A stretch of DNA of 62,161 nucleotides from Meiothermus sp. CFH 77666 (GCF_017497985.1 NZ_JAGDFV010000021.1:1-62161); one strand, 5' to 3'; positions 1-8,130 are shown, numbered from the stretch's first letter. Notes: a model not told the origin generated them from the letters alone. Numbers and translations are program-made.

Positions 1-221
1 CTGCAGGGTTCTGTAGCTGACAGCCCTGCTGGTTTTGCGGATTTGGGTCGTAGTTGTTCGATTAGCTCACGGATCCCTTCCTCATCATTACGATATTCAA
101 CCTCCACCTCCTTCGTCTCATACCTCATGGCTACTGCCAAGCTCCCCTTGCTCACATCTATCCCCACCCCCAACAGTCTTCCCTGCTGCTCCTTTCCCTG
201 TTGCTCGCTGTTTCTCTTCAT
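1..221 (-). CDS. IS110-family transposase, N-terminal part, cut by window edge
   Basis: Read on the minus strand from the ATG at 221, the frame is open for 73 codons and leaves the window at base 1. The product starts MKRNSEQQ and has GVGIDVSKGSLAVAM at about residues 18-32. The hydrophobic strand followed by IDVSK carries the first acidic residue of the DEDD (RuvC-like) catalytic core of IS110/IS1111 transposases. The following N-D-E-E-G-I segment fits the same N-terminal domain. The C-terminal serine-containing half would lie outside the window, so activity cannot be judged. Family assignment rests on this motif only. Confidence 0.75.
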   Translation of the reverse strand, partial: MKRNSEQQGKEQQGRLLGVGIDVSKGSLAVAMRYETKEVEVEYRNDEEGIRELIEQLRPKSAKPAGLSATEPC

Positions 222-273
222 TTGGAGTCATCAGACCCTTGGCCGTACCAGTTTTAGCGGGGCTCCGCAAAGC

Positions 274-345
274 ATAAAGAGGAGGGACGGGTTGCATTGC
301 GAGTGGCTTCTAGCCTTTGACGACTTCGTCTCTCCTCCTCTTTAT
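274..345. repeat. Inverted repeat upstream of the IS110-type gene
   Basis: ATAAAGAGGAGGGA at 274-287 is matched in inverted orientation by TCCTCCTCTTTAT at 333-345, about 45 bases apart. It lies about 50 bases upstream of the transposase ATG on the opposite strand. It could be a subterminal structure of the insertion element or a leader hairpin; the true element end cannot be seen from one copy. Confidence 0.5.
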
Positions 346-432
346 TTTCCACCCCTTTCGGGGCTTTCCCTTTATATGACGGCTGCCACCTGAAAGATTG
401 GTTGGCAAGCGCTCGAGCCAACGTTCGCCAGA

Positions 433-580
433 GTGTACAGGCTCCTTTACGACGCTGTACTAACTGCAGAGTCGTATAAATACCCGTACAAAGTGTCCAT
501 TGCAGCACGAACTATGCAGTACGCTCTTGCAAAAGCCGTAGCAGAAACCTTTTCGTTCCACCCCTACCGTGTGGGGGAGG
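433..580. repeat. Dispersed repeat, copy 1 (partner at 52664-52782)
   Basis: From about 469 the sequence has agtcgtataaatacccgtac, followed by an AAGTGTC..ATTG block, an ACTATG block and CCTTTTCGTTCC.CCCCTAC. The same ordered blocks, with scattered substitutions, occur at 52664-52782. Just upstream, 433-466 (gtgtaca...acgacgctgtactaactg) is echoed at 706-741 (gtgtacgg...acgacgatgtactaactg), so the stretch holds an internal direct repeat too. I see no credible gene between 222 and 911; it is repeat-derived DNA plus the sox promoter. Confidence 0.6.
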
Positions 581-634
581 TTAGGTGGGGTTGCTGAGCA
601 GCGACTTTGCGCACTCGGGCGGTTGAGGGCCTCA

Positions 635-720
635 CCCAATACCCTCCCCCACCCTCCCTAAGTGGTAGGGAGGGGGCTCTATTTCAATCCCTCCCGGAAA
701 CCCGGAGGTGTACGGACATC
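635..720. repeat. Dispersed GC-rich repeat, copy 1 (partner at 36557-36643)
   Basis: It begins CCCAATACCCTCCCCCACCC, continues through a self-complementary CCCTCCCTA...TAGGGAGGGG hairpin and ends CAATCCCTCCC..GAAACC.GGAGGTGTA...ACATC. The copy at 36557-36643 is nearly identical, with a few substitutions in the hairpin loop. The central palindrome makes it REP/MITE-like; no coding capacity is evident. Confidence 0.75.
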
Positions 721-851
721 TCTACGACGATGTACTAACTGAGGGTGATGATTGTTATATCCAAATGGAATAGTCGGATGGTGAGGCGATGAAACCACGT
801 TTAGCAAGCAAGGTTGACACCTCGAAAGCGAGCCAAAGGTTTGCTGATCTG

Positions 852-880
852 TTGACGTGTATACCCTGGGGTAGTATAAA
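852..880 (+). promoter_or_regulatory. sox operon promoter with CsoR/CstR-type operator in its spacer
   Basis: TTGACG at 852-857 and TATAAA at 875-880 are separated by 17 bases, a good sigma-70-type promoter. The spacer holds TATACCCTGGGGTAGTA (860-876), whose core TACCC-TG-GGGTA is a perfect inverted repeat. The same palindrome class recurs at 38815, 43725 and 44919 in this window. Its position between -35 and -10 implies repression by occlusion. Initiation would be near 887, about 25 bases before the soxW ATG. Confidence 0.7.
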
Positions 881-911
881 AGTAAAGGTACTGCAAAACC
901 GCGCGTGCGTT

Positions 912-1349
912 ATGATTCGGTTTTTTTATGCGACAGCAATGGTGGCTTTGATGATGGTCAAAGCCCAGGGGGTGGACTTTGACCGCTGGTATCCCTACGC
1001 CCAGGCCAGCCAATATGCCCAATCGTATGGGCGCATCCTGATGGTCTATTTCTGGGGCGAGACCTGCCCCTACTGCGACCAGATGAACACCCATGTCTTT
1101 TCCGATGCGGCGGTCTCGAGAACCCTCCTTCACCGCTTTGTGGTGGCCAGTGTGGATAGCCAGAGCCTCGAGGGCCGCGCTCTAAGCGCCCAGATGCGGG
1201 CTTTTGGCACCCCCAGTTTGGTTTTCTTCGTACCCCAGGGGGGTACGTGGAAAGAAGTGGGGCGGCTGTTTGGCAGCCGTACCCGCGCGCAGTTTCTGAA
1301 AGAGCTTCAGCAAATCTGTGCGAAAGCAGGAGGTGAAGGTTGTGGATAG
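912..1349 (+). CDS. soxW: SoxW-like periplasmic thioredoxin
   Basis: The 145-residue product starts with a signal peptide (MIRFFYATAMVALMMVKAQG) and is a secreted thioredoxin-fold protein. The redox motif CPYC lies at about residues 53-56, within GETCPYCDQM. The cis-Pro segment (FGTPSLVFF) and the C-terminal helix are present. SoxW proteins keep SoxY and other Sox thiols reduced in the cell envelope, using electrons passed on by CcdA, which is encoded at 13462-14130. An upstream in-frame start at 789 exists, but it would place 41 unlikely residues before the signal peptide and begins before the promoter. First gene of the sox operon; it overlaps soxY by 8 bases. Confidence 0.85.
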   Translation: MIRFFYATAMVALMMVKAQGVDFDRWYPYAQASQYAQSYGRILMVYFWGETCPYCDQMNTHVFSDAAVSRTLLHRFVVASVDSQSLEGRALSAQMRAFGTPSLVFFVPQGGTWKEVGRLFGSRTRAQFLKELQQICAKAGGEGCG

Positions 1350-1815
1350 AAGGACTTTTTTGAAAGCGTCGGCAGGGGCCGTCGCCGGAACGATGCTGGC
1401 CAACCAGCTGACTTCTGCGCTGGCTCAAACCCAGGCACCAGCAGCCCTCGAGGGCCAGGATCTGGCCAACTTAGAGAAGGGTTTGCAACAGGTGCTGGGC
1501 AAAGGCTTCAAAGACATGACCGTATCACAGCAGGTCAAGCTGGTCGCCCCCACCATCGCCGAGTCGGGCGCCAACGTGCCGGTGGAGATTGAAGCCAGCC
1601 TGCCCGCCGATCAGGTCAAGGCCATTCACTGCTTCAGCGACAAGAACGCCAACCCGCTGCTCTTCACGGTGATTCTCAATGGGGTTCTGCCCTACTACGC
1701 AACCCGCGTGCGGGTAGCCGAAACCGCGCCCGTACGGGCCATTGTTGAGACCAAAGACGGCAAGTTCTTGATGGCTTCGCAGTCGGTACGGGTCACCGTG
1801 GGTGGCTGCGGTTAG
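1342..1815 (+). CDS. soxY: SoxY, sulfur-carrier subunit of the SoxYZ complex
   Basis: SoxY carries sulfur intermediates on a C-terminal cysteine during thiosulfate oxidation. The 157-residue product ends VTVGGCG, the conserved swinging arm whose Cys is the carrier. The N-terminus DRRTFLKASAGAVAGTM is a twin-arginine signal, so the folded SoxYZ pair would be exported through Tat. A strong ribosome site (aggaggtga, 1329-1337) lies five bases before the GTG at 1342, which decides the start; earlier in-frame GTG codons lack one. It sits between soxW and soxZ, as in many sox operons. Confidence 0.95.
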   Translation: MDRRTFLKASAGAVAGTMLANQLTSALAQTQAPAALEGQDLANLEKGLQQVLGKGFKDMTVSQQVKLVAPTIAESGANVPVEIEASLPADQVKAIHCFSDKNANPLLFTVILNGVLPYYATRVRVAETAPVRAIVETKDGKFLMASQSVRVTVGGCG

Positions 1816-1825
1816 GAGGTGCGCA

Positions 1826-2152
1826 ATGCCGATTAATTTACTGGTTCGTTTTAGTCCTGCTAAGCCCAAGGCGGGCGAGGAAGTGCGTATACAGATTGTC
1901 GCCCAGCACGCTATGGAACCCGGCACCCGTCGGGATGCCAGCGGTAAGGTGATTCCCGCCGACCACATCACCGAACTTAACGTTCTGATGGACAATCAAC
2001 TTATTGCCCAGGTCAAGCCCGGCCCTGGCACCAGCGCCAACCCGCTGTTTGCCTTCAAGATGAAGGCCAGCAAAGCAGGTCAGATCAAGGTCACCTGCAA
2101 GGATCTCACAGGCCAAACCGGCGAGAAAACCGCAGACCTCACCCTGGCATAG
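1826..2152 (+). CDS. soxZ: SoxZ, partner subunit of SoxY
   Basis: This 108-residue protein has no signal peptide and matches SoxZ, an immunoglobulin-like beta-sandwich that forms the heterodimer with SoxY and rides with it through Tat. Recognisable parts are the start MPINLLVRFSPAKPKAGEEV, the HAMEPGTRRDASG segment, and the end V.CKDLTGQTGE.TADL. The start is fixed by ttaggaggtgcgcaATG. It begins ten bases after soxY stops, which fits balanced translation of the two subunits. Confidence 0.95.
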   Translation: MPINLLVRFSPAKPKAGEEVRIQIVAQHAMEPGTRRDASGKVIPADHITELNVLMDNQLIAQVKPGPGTSANPLFAFKMKASKAGQIKVTCKDLTGQTGEKTADLTLA

Positions 2153-2161
2153 GAGGTTTGC

Positions 2162-2953
2162 ATGGGTCGCTTCTGGCGTTTGGTAGGGGCGGCAGTTCTG
2201 GCCCTCTTTAGTCTGGTGGTACTGGCCCAGGAAGAGGACGATCCGGTCAAGGAGGCCGAGAAGCAAAAGAAGCAGCTTCTGGAGCAGAGCGGGGGCATTC
2301 TGCCCAGTGACCTGTACGTAGAGCAAGGAGAGCAGCTTTTCAAGGCCAGGCGCGGCCCCAAAAACGCTTCCCTCGAGGCCTGCGACTTTGGTCGGGGGCC
2401 GGGGAAGCTTGAAGGGGTGGTAGGCCGGCTGCCCCGCTACTTCTTCGATACCCGTAAGGTAGAAGACCTCGACTCGCGCATCCGCACCTGCATGATTCGG
2501 CTCCAGGGCTTCCAGCCGCAGGACATCCGGCGCAGCGATGTGGTCGCGATTGCCTTCTACATAGCCTCCTTGTCGAACGAGCAACCCGTAACGGTGCGGC
2601 CCCTGATGCCCCAGGAGAAAAAGCTCTACGAACTTGGGGAGCAGCTTTTCTACCTGCGGGCCGGCCCCCGGGATATGGGCTGTGCGACCTGCCACGTCAC
2701 CTACGTGGGTAAGCGGGCGGGGGTGCTTCCCTACTCGGACATCCTCAAGGACAAACGCGCCGCCAGCCACTGGCCGGCCTTCCGCTACTCCAACGACCAG
2801 GCCTGGACCATGGCCGACCGCATCCGAGCTTGCTACGCCAACCTGGGCATGCCGGCCCCCGACTTCTACTCCGAGCCCATCATCGCTCTGACCCTCTTCA
2901 TGAACACCCAGGCCAGAGGGGCGCGGATGGACTTGCCCGGTTTCATACGCTAG
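2162..2953 (+). CDS. soxA: SoxA cytochrome c subunit, copy 1
   Basis: SoxA, with SoxX, joins thiosulfate to the SoxY cysteine. The 263-residue product has a signal peptide and a single CATCH haem motif at residues 174-178. The ligand cysteine that becomes a persulfide in SoxA is Cys224, in RIRACYANLGM. The N-terminal half keeps the cytochrome fold but has lost its own haem motif; Cys74 and Cys110 remain and may form a disulfide, as in mono-haem SoxA proteins. Copy 2 lies at 5887-6684 and is collinear over the whole length. It is followed at ten bases by soxX copy 1. Confidence 0.93.
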   Translation: MGRFWRLVGAAVLALFSLVVLAQEEDDPVKEAEKQKKQLLEQSGGILPSDLYVEQGEQLFKARRGPKNASLEACDFGRGPGKLEGVVGRLPRYFFDTRKVEDLDSRIRTCMIRLQGFQPQDIRRSDVVAIAFYIASLSNEQPVTVRPLMPQEKKLYELGEQLFYLRAGPRDMGCATCHVTYVGKRAGVLPYSDILKDKRAASHWPAFRYSNDQAWTMADRIRACYANLGMPAPDFYSEPIIALTLFMNTQARGARMDLPGFIR

Positions 2954-2962
2954 GGAGGTCTT

Positions 2963-3541
2963 GTGCGGCGATTTTATCTACCCACCTTGCTGCTTATGCT
3001 CCTGGGCCTGGCCAGCGGTCAAACCAACCCGTCGTACATTAACGCCGAGCTCCAACGGCTAATCCAGGCCGGAGGCCAGAACTACGCCAACACGCTCCTC
3101 CGGCAGGCCCCCGATCAGGCGCTCTGCTCCATTCATCGCAACAAGCTACCCGCCGAGGTGCTGGGCCCCTTCATCGAAGAGCAGCGCAGGAGCATCAAGT
3201 ACCCTGCCGATGGAAAGCTGATGGGCGACTGGAAGCAGGGCGAGCCCATCTTCAACACCCTGGCGCGGGGCAACTGCTTCTCCTGCCATGTGGGCTCGCC
3301 CCTCAACATTGGGGGGAATGTGGGGCCCAGCCTGGAGAAGTACGGCCAGCGGGGCACCTCTGAGGCCATGCAGAAATACACCTACGAGGTGATCTACAAC
3401 ACCTGGGCCTACTTCCCCTGCACGGTGATGTACCGCTTCGGACACAACGGCCTGCTCAAGCCGGAGGAGATCGCCCACGTGGTGGCCTACCTGCTCGACC
3501 CGGCCTCGGACTTCAACACCAAACCGGCGCTGAAGCGCTAA
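2963..3541 (+). CDS. soxX: SoxX cytochrome c subunit, copy 1
   Basis: The 192-residue product starts at a GTG after gggaggtctt and has a signal peptide ending near LASGQ. One haem motif (CFSCH, in GNCFSCHVG) and a C-terminal Met-containing segment (PCTVMYRFGHNG) fit SoxX, the mono-haem partner of SoxA. The end, EEIAHVVAYLLDP, is the terminal helix of class I cytochromes c. An N-terminal extension with a Cys (DQALCS) precedes the haem domain. It resembles the product of 5319-5882 throughout, so the pair is a duplication. Confidence 0.93.
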   Translation: MRRFYLPTLLLMLLGLASGQTNPSYINAELQRLIQAGGQNYANTLLRQAPDQALCSIHRNKLPAEVLGPFIEEQRRSIKYPADGKLMGDWKQGEPIFNTLARGNCFSCHVGSPLNIGGNVGPSLEKYGQRGTSEAMQKYTYEVIYNTWAYFPCTVMYRFGHNGLLKPEEIAHVVAYLLDPASDFNTKPALKR

Positions 3542-3596
3542 CTTCTCGAATCTTATCGCTCCCCGGCGGGTATCTGGGCCTGGGAACGGAGGTGTT

Positions 3597-5303
3597 ATGA
3601 CCCGACGTGAACTGGTACAACTCTTGCTGGCTCTGGGCATGACCTCCCCCAAAGCCTTTGCCCAGGCTATGGAGCGTCCCGAGCAGTTGTACGACCTTCC
3701 CCCCTTTGGCAACGTTACCCTGCTCTTCAACACCGACCTGCACGCTCAACTACGGCCCCACTACTTTATGGAGCCGCCCAACCTACTGGCCGCCAAGGCG
3801 CTGGAGGGCAAACCCGGCTACCTGACCGGCGAGGCCTTTTTGCGCTATTACGGCCTCCGGCGGGGTAGCCTCGAGGCCTACGCATTCTCCTCGGTAGATT
3901 TTGCGACGCTGGCCCAGCGCTTTGGGCCCATGGGGGGTGGGGCTTATATCGGGGCCCTTATCAAGCAGCAAAAAGCCCAGGCGGGCGAGAAGCGCACCCT
4001 GGTACTGGATGGCGGCGACACCTGGACCAACTCCGGCATCTCGCTGCGCACCAGAGGGCAGGTGGTGGTGGACTGGATGAACCGGGTGGGCTTCGACCAC
4101 ATGGTCTTCCACTGGGAGTACACCCTGGGCCGGGAGCGCGTGGAGGAGCTGGTCAAGGAGCTAAAAGCCCGGGTGGTCAGCTTCAATATAGTGGACGACC
4201 TCTTTGGCGACCCCATCTACCCGCCCTATGCCATCCACGAGATCGGGGGCTACAGCCTGGGCATCATCGGCTCGAGCTTCCCCTATGTAAAGGTCTCGCA
4301 CCCGGAGGAGTTCTCCGAGGGGCTTTCTTTTGGTGTTAGGGAAAACGAGCTGCAAAAATACGTGAACGAACTGCGCGGCAAGGGCGTGGATGCAGTGGTG
4401 ATGCTCTCGCACAACGGCGTGCCACTGGATCTGGCGCTGGCAGCCCGCATCAAGGGGATTGACCTGATCCTCACCGGCCACACCCACGACTTCACCCCCG
4501 CCCCCATCCGGGTGGGCAACACCTGGCTGGTAGCCGGGGGGTCGGCCGGCAAGGCGGTGGTGCGGGTGGACTTGCAGATGAAGAAAGGCGGGATTGCCGA
4601 CCTGCGAGCCCGCACCCTGCCGGTAGCCACCAACCTGATCAAGCCCGACCCGGCGCTCGAGGCCTTCATCCGCGAGACCTACGCACCACACCTGGATTAC
4701 CTGGATCAGGTGCTGGGCACCACCGAGACCCTGCTCTACAAGCGCGACTCCACCTACTCCACCCTCGACGAGCTGGCCTGCCGGGCCGTGCAGGCAGCCT
4801 ACCCCGAGGTCGAGGTGGCTTTCAGCACCGGCACCCGCTGGGGTACGGCCATCCTGCCGGGCCAGCCCATCACCATGGACAAAGTCCTGGCCTACACCGG
4901 CTACACCTACCCTGAGGTGTACGTGTTCCGGCTCAAGGGGGAGCGCTTGCAGGCGGTTCTCGAGGATGTGGCCGCCAACACCTTCAACCCCGACCCCTTC
5001 TATCAGCAGGGCGGGGACATGAGCCGGGTCTTCGGGCTCTCCTACGACCTGGCGGTAAATGCCCCCACCGGCCAGCGCGTCCGCAACGTAGCCATCCGGG
5101 GCCGCCGTCTCGACCCCAACCGGGAGTACACCCTGGCTTCGTTTGGCGGGCGCTTGCAGCGCAGCGGCACCCTGGTGGAAAAATACACCCCCCGGCCTAT
5201 CTACGACATCATCGCCGAGTATCTGAAGCAGGTCAAAACCGTCAACATCCCCCCGCGCCCCAGCATGCGGGTATTGGATCAACGCTATGTGTTACCTGGA
5301 TAA
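3597..5303 (+). CDS. soxB: SoxB, sulfate thiol hydrolase
   Basis: SoxB is a di-manganese hydrolase that releases sulfate from SoxY-bound S-sulfonate. The 568-residue product belongs to the 5'-nucleotidase/metallophosphoesterase family. Metal-site motifs are visible in order: NTDLHAQL (about residue 44), DGGDTWTNSG (about 138), HWEYTLGRE (about 173), MLSHNG (about 268) and LTGHTHD (about 293). The C-terminal nucleotidase domain follows from about residue 385. The N-terminus TRRELVQLLLALGM looks like a Tat-type leader. It is flanked on both sides by soxX genes and lies in the middle of the mirrored soxA-X-B-X-A block. Confidence 0.96.
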   Translation: MTRRELVQLLLALGMTSPKAFAQAMERPEQLYDLPPFGNVTLLFNTDLHAQLRPHYFMEPPNLLAAKALEGKPGYLTGEAFLRYYGLRRGSLEAYAFSSVDFATLAQRFGPMGGGAYIGALIKQQKAQAGEKRTLVLDGGDTWTNSGISLRTRGQVVVDWMNRVGFDHMVFHWEYTLGRERVEELVKELKARVVSFNIVDDLFGDPIYPPYAIHEIGGYSLGIIGSSFPYVKVSHPEEFSEGLSFGVRENELQKYVNELRGKGVDAVVMLSHNGVPLDLALAARIKGIDLILTGHTHDFTPAPIRVGNTWLVAGGSAGKAVVRVDLQMKKGGIADLRARTLPVATNLIKPDPALEAFIRETYAPHLDYLDQVLGTTETLLYKRDSTYSTLDELACRAVQAAYPEVEVAFSTGTRWGTAILPGQPITMDKVLAYTGYTYPEVYVFRLKGERLQAVLEDVAANTFNPDPFYQQGGDMSRVFGLSYDLAVNAPTGQRVRNVAIRGRRLDPNREYTLASFGGRLQRSGTLVEKYTPRPIYDIIAEYLKQVKTVNIPPRPSMRVLDQRYVLPG

Positions 5304-5318
5304 GAAGGAGGTCTATAG

Positions 5319-5882
5319 GTGAAAAGCAGACATTTGGTTGGTTTACTGGCCGTACTTCTGATGGGGCTTACCCTGTCTCAGCAGGGATCCTTCCAGCAGC
5401 GGGTTCAGCAGGCCATCAACAGCGGTGGCAGCAAGTTTGCCGAAACCATGAAACAAGACCCCGATCAAGCGCTTTGCTCACAGTACCGCGACAAAATACC
5501 CCCCGAGCTGGTAGGGGCCTTCCTCGAGCGTCAGCGCGCTCTTATCAAATACCCCGCCAACGGCAAGCTGATGGGCGACTGGAAACAGGGCGAGGCCCTG
5601 TTCACCAACCCCCGCAAGGGCAACTGCTACGCCTGCCACACCGGCGACCCCAGAGAGGCCGGAGCCGGGCGCATGGGGCCGGGGCTGGTGGGCTATGGGC
5701 AGCGCGGCACCAGCGAACCGGTGGTCAAGTACACCTACGACAAGATTTACAACGCCTGGGCCTCCATGCCCTGCTCGCTCATGTACCGGGCGGGCCACCA
5801 CGGCATCCTTACCCCCGAAGAAACCGCCCACGTAACCGCTTTCCTGCTCGACCCGGCCTCGCCGGTGAACGCCAAGAGGTGA
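5319..5882 (+). CDS. soxX: SoxX cytochrome c subunit, copy 2
   Basis: A GTG start preceded by aaggaggtctatag opens a 187-residue protein with a signal peptide (LLAVLLMGLTLSQQG). The haem motif is CYACH, in GNCYACHTG, and the probable Met ligand is in PCSLMYRAGHHG. The order DQALCS, ALIKYPANGKLMGDWKQGE and ETAHVTAFLLDPASP matches copy 1 nearly domain for domain. It precedes soxA copy 2 by four bases, reversing the gene order of the first pair. Separate pairs may assemble into distinct SoxXA complexes, but this cannot be told from sequence. Confidence 0.93.
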   Translation: MKSRHLVGLLAVLLMGLTLSQQGSFQQRVQQAINSGGSKFAETMKQDPDQALCSQYRDKIPPELVGAFLERQRALIKYPANGKLMGDWKQGEALFTNPRKGNCYACHTGDPREAGAGRMGPGLVGYGQRGTSEPVVKYTYDKIYNAWASMPCSLMYRAGHHGILTPEETAHVTAFLLDPASPVNAKR

Positions 5883-5886
5883 TGCC

Positions 5887-6684
5887 ATGCGCGACCGCAG
5901 CCTGTGGATTGGATTTTTGTTGGCGCTGGGGTTGGGCCTCGGTATTGCCCTCACCCAGCAGCAAGAGGTAGACCCCTACAAGGAAGCCGAGCGGCAGCGG
6001 GAGCTGTTCCGCCAGACCGCCGGCATCTTGCCCGGCGAGCTGTATGCCGCCCAGGGCGAGGAGCTTTTTGCCCAGAAGCGGGGCCCCAAGAATGTCTCCC
6101 TCGAGGCCTGCGATTTCGGCTTGGGGCCGGGGAAGCTCGAGGGGGCTCTGACCCAGCTGCCCCGCTACTTTGCCGATACCCGCAGGGTGGAAGACCTCGA
6201 GACCCGCATCGTGAGCTGCATGGTCAACCTTCAGGGCTTCCGCCCACAGGACATCAAGCGCGACGACGTGAAGGCCCTCACCGCTTTCGTGGCCTCCAAG
6301 TCCACCGAGATGCCCATCAACGTGGTGCCCAAAACCTCTCAGGAAATTGCCATGTACAACCTGGGCCGGGAGCTATGGTTCCACCGGGCGGGCGACCGCG
6401 ACATGAACTGCGCCATCTGCCATGACAGCTACGCCGGGGGCAAGGTGCGGCTCTCGCCGGTGCGCAGCCCGCGCCAGGGCCTTTCCAACGAGTGGCCCGC
6501 CTACCGCTTCGAGGCCGACAAGCTCTACACCCTGCAAGACCGCATTGCATTCTGCTACGAGTCGGTGGGCATCCATCCGCCCGAGTACTACTCTGAACCC
6601 TACATCGCCCTTTCCATCTACATGCTGGCCGAGGCCACCAAGGGCAAGAACAAGTTCACCGAGTTGCCGGGTTTCACCCGCTAA
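5887..6684 (+). CDS. soxA: SoxA cytochrome c subunit, copy 2
   Basis: The 265-residue product aligns with the first SoxA from the EAER/EAEK region to the C-terminal LPGF.R. One haem motif, CAICH, is at residues 175-179. The persulfide-type ligand is Cys223, in RIAFCYESVG. Cys75 and Cys111 take the places of Cys74 and Cys110 of copy 1, so both copies are mono-haem SoxA with a haem-less N-terminal domain. The leader ends near LGIALTQQ. It follows soxX copy 2 closely and is followed by the rhodanese gene after aaggagg. Confidence 0.93.
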   Translation: MRDRSLWIGFLLALGLGLGIALTQQQEVDPYKEAERQRELFRQTAGILPGELYAAQGEELFAQKRGPKNVSLEACDFGLGPGKLEGALTQLPRYFADTRRVEDLETRIVSCMVNLQGFRPQDIKRDDVKALTAFVASKSTEMPINVVPKTSQEIAMYNLGRELWFHRAGDRDMNCAICHDSYAGGKVRLSPVRSPRQGLSNEWPAYRFEADKLYTLQDRIAFCYESVGIHPPEYYSEPYIALSIYMLAEATKGKNKFTELPGFTR

Positions 6685-6695
6685 AGGAGGAACAC

Positions 6696-7127
6696 ATGCG
6701 TAGAGTCTGGCCTGTGCTGATGCTGCTGGGCAGCCTGGGGTTCGCCCAGGAGATGACCCCAGGAGCCCTTCTACAGATGGGCAGCTTCCTCAAGAAAATC
6801 AACCCGGCCAGCTACCTGCTCTACGCCGCCGAAGCCCGGGATTTCGTAGAGGTCTTTGAGCCGTTCATCCTGGATGTGCGCACCAACGAGGAGCGGGCCA
6901 GGGGCTTCATACCGGGCTCAGTGCAAATCCACATCAGTCAGCTCCCCGACCGCCTGAGCGAACTTCCCAAACAAAAGGACAAGCCCATCCTGGTGTACTG
7001 TGGCACCGGGCACGTGAGCGCGGTAGCCGCAGCCTACCTGCGGGCCCTGGGCTACCGCGAAGTCAAAAATCTGAGTGGGGGGTTTAGAAGCTGGCTCGAG
7101 CTCAACCTGCCGGTGCAGAGACCCTGA
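6696..7127 (+). CDS. Secreted single-domain rhodanese (sulfurtransferase)
   Basis: The 143-residue product has a signal peptide (MRRVWPVLMLLGSLGFAQ) followed by one rhodanese domain. Typical features are ILDVRTNEERARGFIPGS, the active-site loop LVYCGTGHVS with its catalytic Cys, and the terminal LSGGFRSW. Rhodaneses move sulfane sulfur between thiols; an envelope location inside a sox operon suggests work on thiosulfate or polysulfide. The exact donor and acceptor cannot be read from sequence. Its ribosome site is aaaggaggaacac and it is followed ten bases later by the DUF302 gene. Confidence 0.88.
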   Translation: MRRVWPVLMLLGSLGFAQEMTPGALLQMGSFLKKINPASYLLYAAEARDFVEVFEPFILDVRTNEERARGFIPGSVQIHISQLPDRLSELPKQKDKPILVYCGTGHVSAVAAAYLRALGYREVKNLSGGFRSWLELNLPVQRP

Positions 7128-7136
7128 AGGAGGGTT

Positions 7137-8003
7137 ATGAAGAACAAATGGATCTTTATCGTAGGCTTTATCCTGTCGCTTTCAGCCCTGGCCCAATCGC
7201 TGGAAACCACCCTGCGCGGGGTCAGCGTGGCCGACGCCCAGGCCCGCGTCGAAGCGGCGGTGAACGCCCAAGGCCTTAAGGTAGCCCGCACCCTCAATCT
7301 GGGGGGGCAGGTCAAGAACTTCAAGTCTGACTTCCCGGACTACCTGCTGATGGTACTGGAGCCCGAAGCAGGCGTGCTGGCCGCTGTGCAGGAGAACTTC
7401 ATGACCGCCATCATCCTGCCGCCGACCATCTATGTACACGCCGCTCGGCCCGGTGTGACCACTGTGGGCACCTTCGACCCCGATCTGATGTTTGGCATGC
7501 TGGGGGTCAAGAATACTAAAAGCCGCTTGCTGGGGGCCAAGCTCAAAGCAGTCATTGCCAGCCTGGGCCTGCCCCGCAAGATAGCCCCGGCCATGATGCC
7601 CGACCCCAGCTCCGGCATGATGCCTGCCCTGATGTACATGGTTGAGGGCGGCAATGCAGACGAGCTGACCCTGCTGATTGAGAGTGAGTTGGGTAATAAC
7701 GGGCTCAATGTGCTGCCCTCGGTCAAAATGGGTAATGTGGTGGGTATTCAGCCCTGCAAGAGCGAGTGGGCCTATCAGATGTTCAAGACCCAACCCGCCG
7801 GGGGCTTTGCAGCACCCTGCCGGTTCTTTGTGGTGCCCATGCAGGGCGGTGTCCTGGTGGGGGCCATTGAGCCGATGTTAATGGGCATTATGCCTGGGGT
7901 TGCCCAGAGCCAAGCCACCATGGGTATGCTCCAGGAAGCCCGGCGGGTCATGAGCCAGATTCTGGAAGGGGTCGGGGGTCAACCATATCGCCCACAGCAA
8001 TAA
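7137..8003 (+). CDS. DUF302-domain protein, secreted
   Basis: The 288-residue product begins with a signal peptide ending SLSALAQS. It contains DUF302-type segments: an N-terminal unit with a KNFKSDFPDYLLMVLEPE stretch and a more divergent C-terminal unit with NVVGIQPCKSEWAYQMF and CRFFVVPMQGGVLVG. DUF302 proteins are often found beside sulfur-oxidation and cytochrome genes, but no reaction is established. Only two Cys are present (in PCKSE and PCRFF), both in the second unit. It is probably the last gene transcribed directly from the sox promoter before a 127-base gap. Confidence 0.75.
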   Translation: MKNKWIFIVGFILSLSALAQSLETTLRGVSVADAQARVEAAVNAQGLKVARTLNLGGQVKNFKSDFPDYLLMVLEPEAGVLAAVQENFMTAIILPPTIYVHAARPGVTTVGTFDPDLMFGMLGVKNTKSRLLGAKLKAVIASLGLPRKIAPAMMPDPSSGMMPALMYMVEGGNADELTLLIESELGNNGLNVLPSVKMGNVVGIQPCKSEWAYQMFKTQPAGGFAAPCRFFVVPMQGGVLVGAIEPMLMGIMPGVAQSQATMGMLQEARRVMSQILEGVGGQPYRPQQ

Positions 8004-8130
8004 AGGACATAACCGCTGGTTATAGCTTTTGTGAGCTTGGACAAAATCTGATAATCTCATGGTCAAGCCCAAGCACACTAGTGCGACCGGAGGAGCACCC
8101 TCTGGAGTGGCTCGGGTTACGGGAGGGAAT

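Noticed and set aside
632-720. CRISPR array
   Set aside because: Repeats in this window are dispersed single copies of about 90-120 bases without regular spacers.
1838-2770. Long minus-strand open frame opposite soxZ/soxA
   Set aside because: Low-complexity Gly/Leu/His-rich translation without motif or ribosome site; shadow of GC-rich coding DNA.
4161-5282. Minus-strand 373-codon frame opposite soxB
   Set aside because: Mirrors the SoxB codons; composition is that of an antisense shadow.
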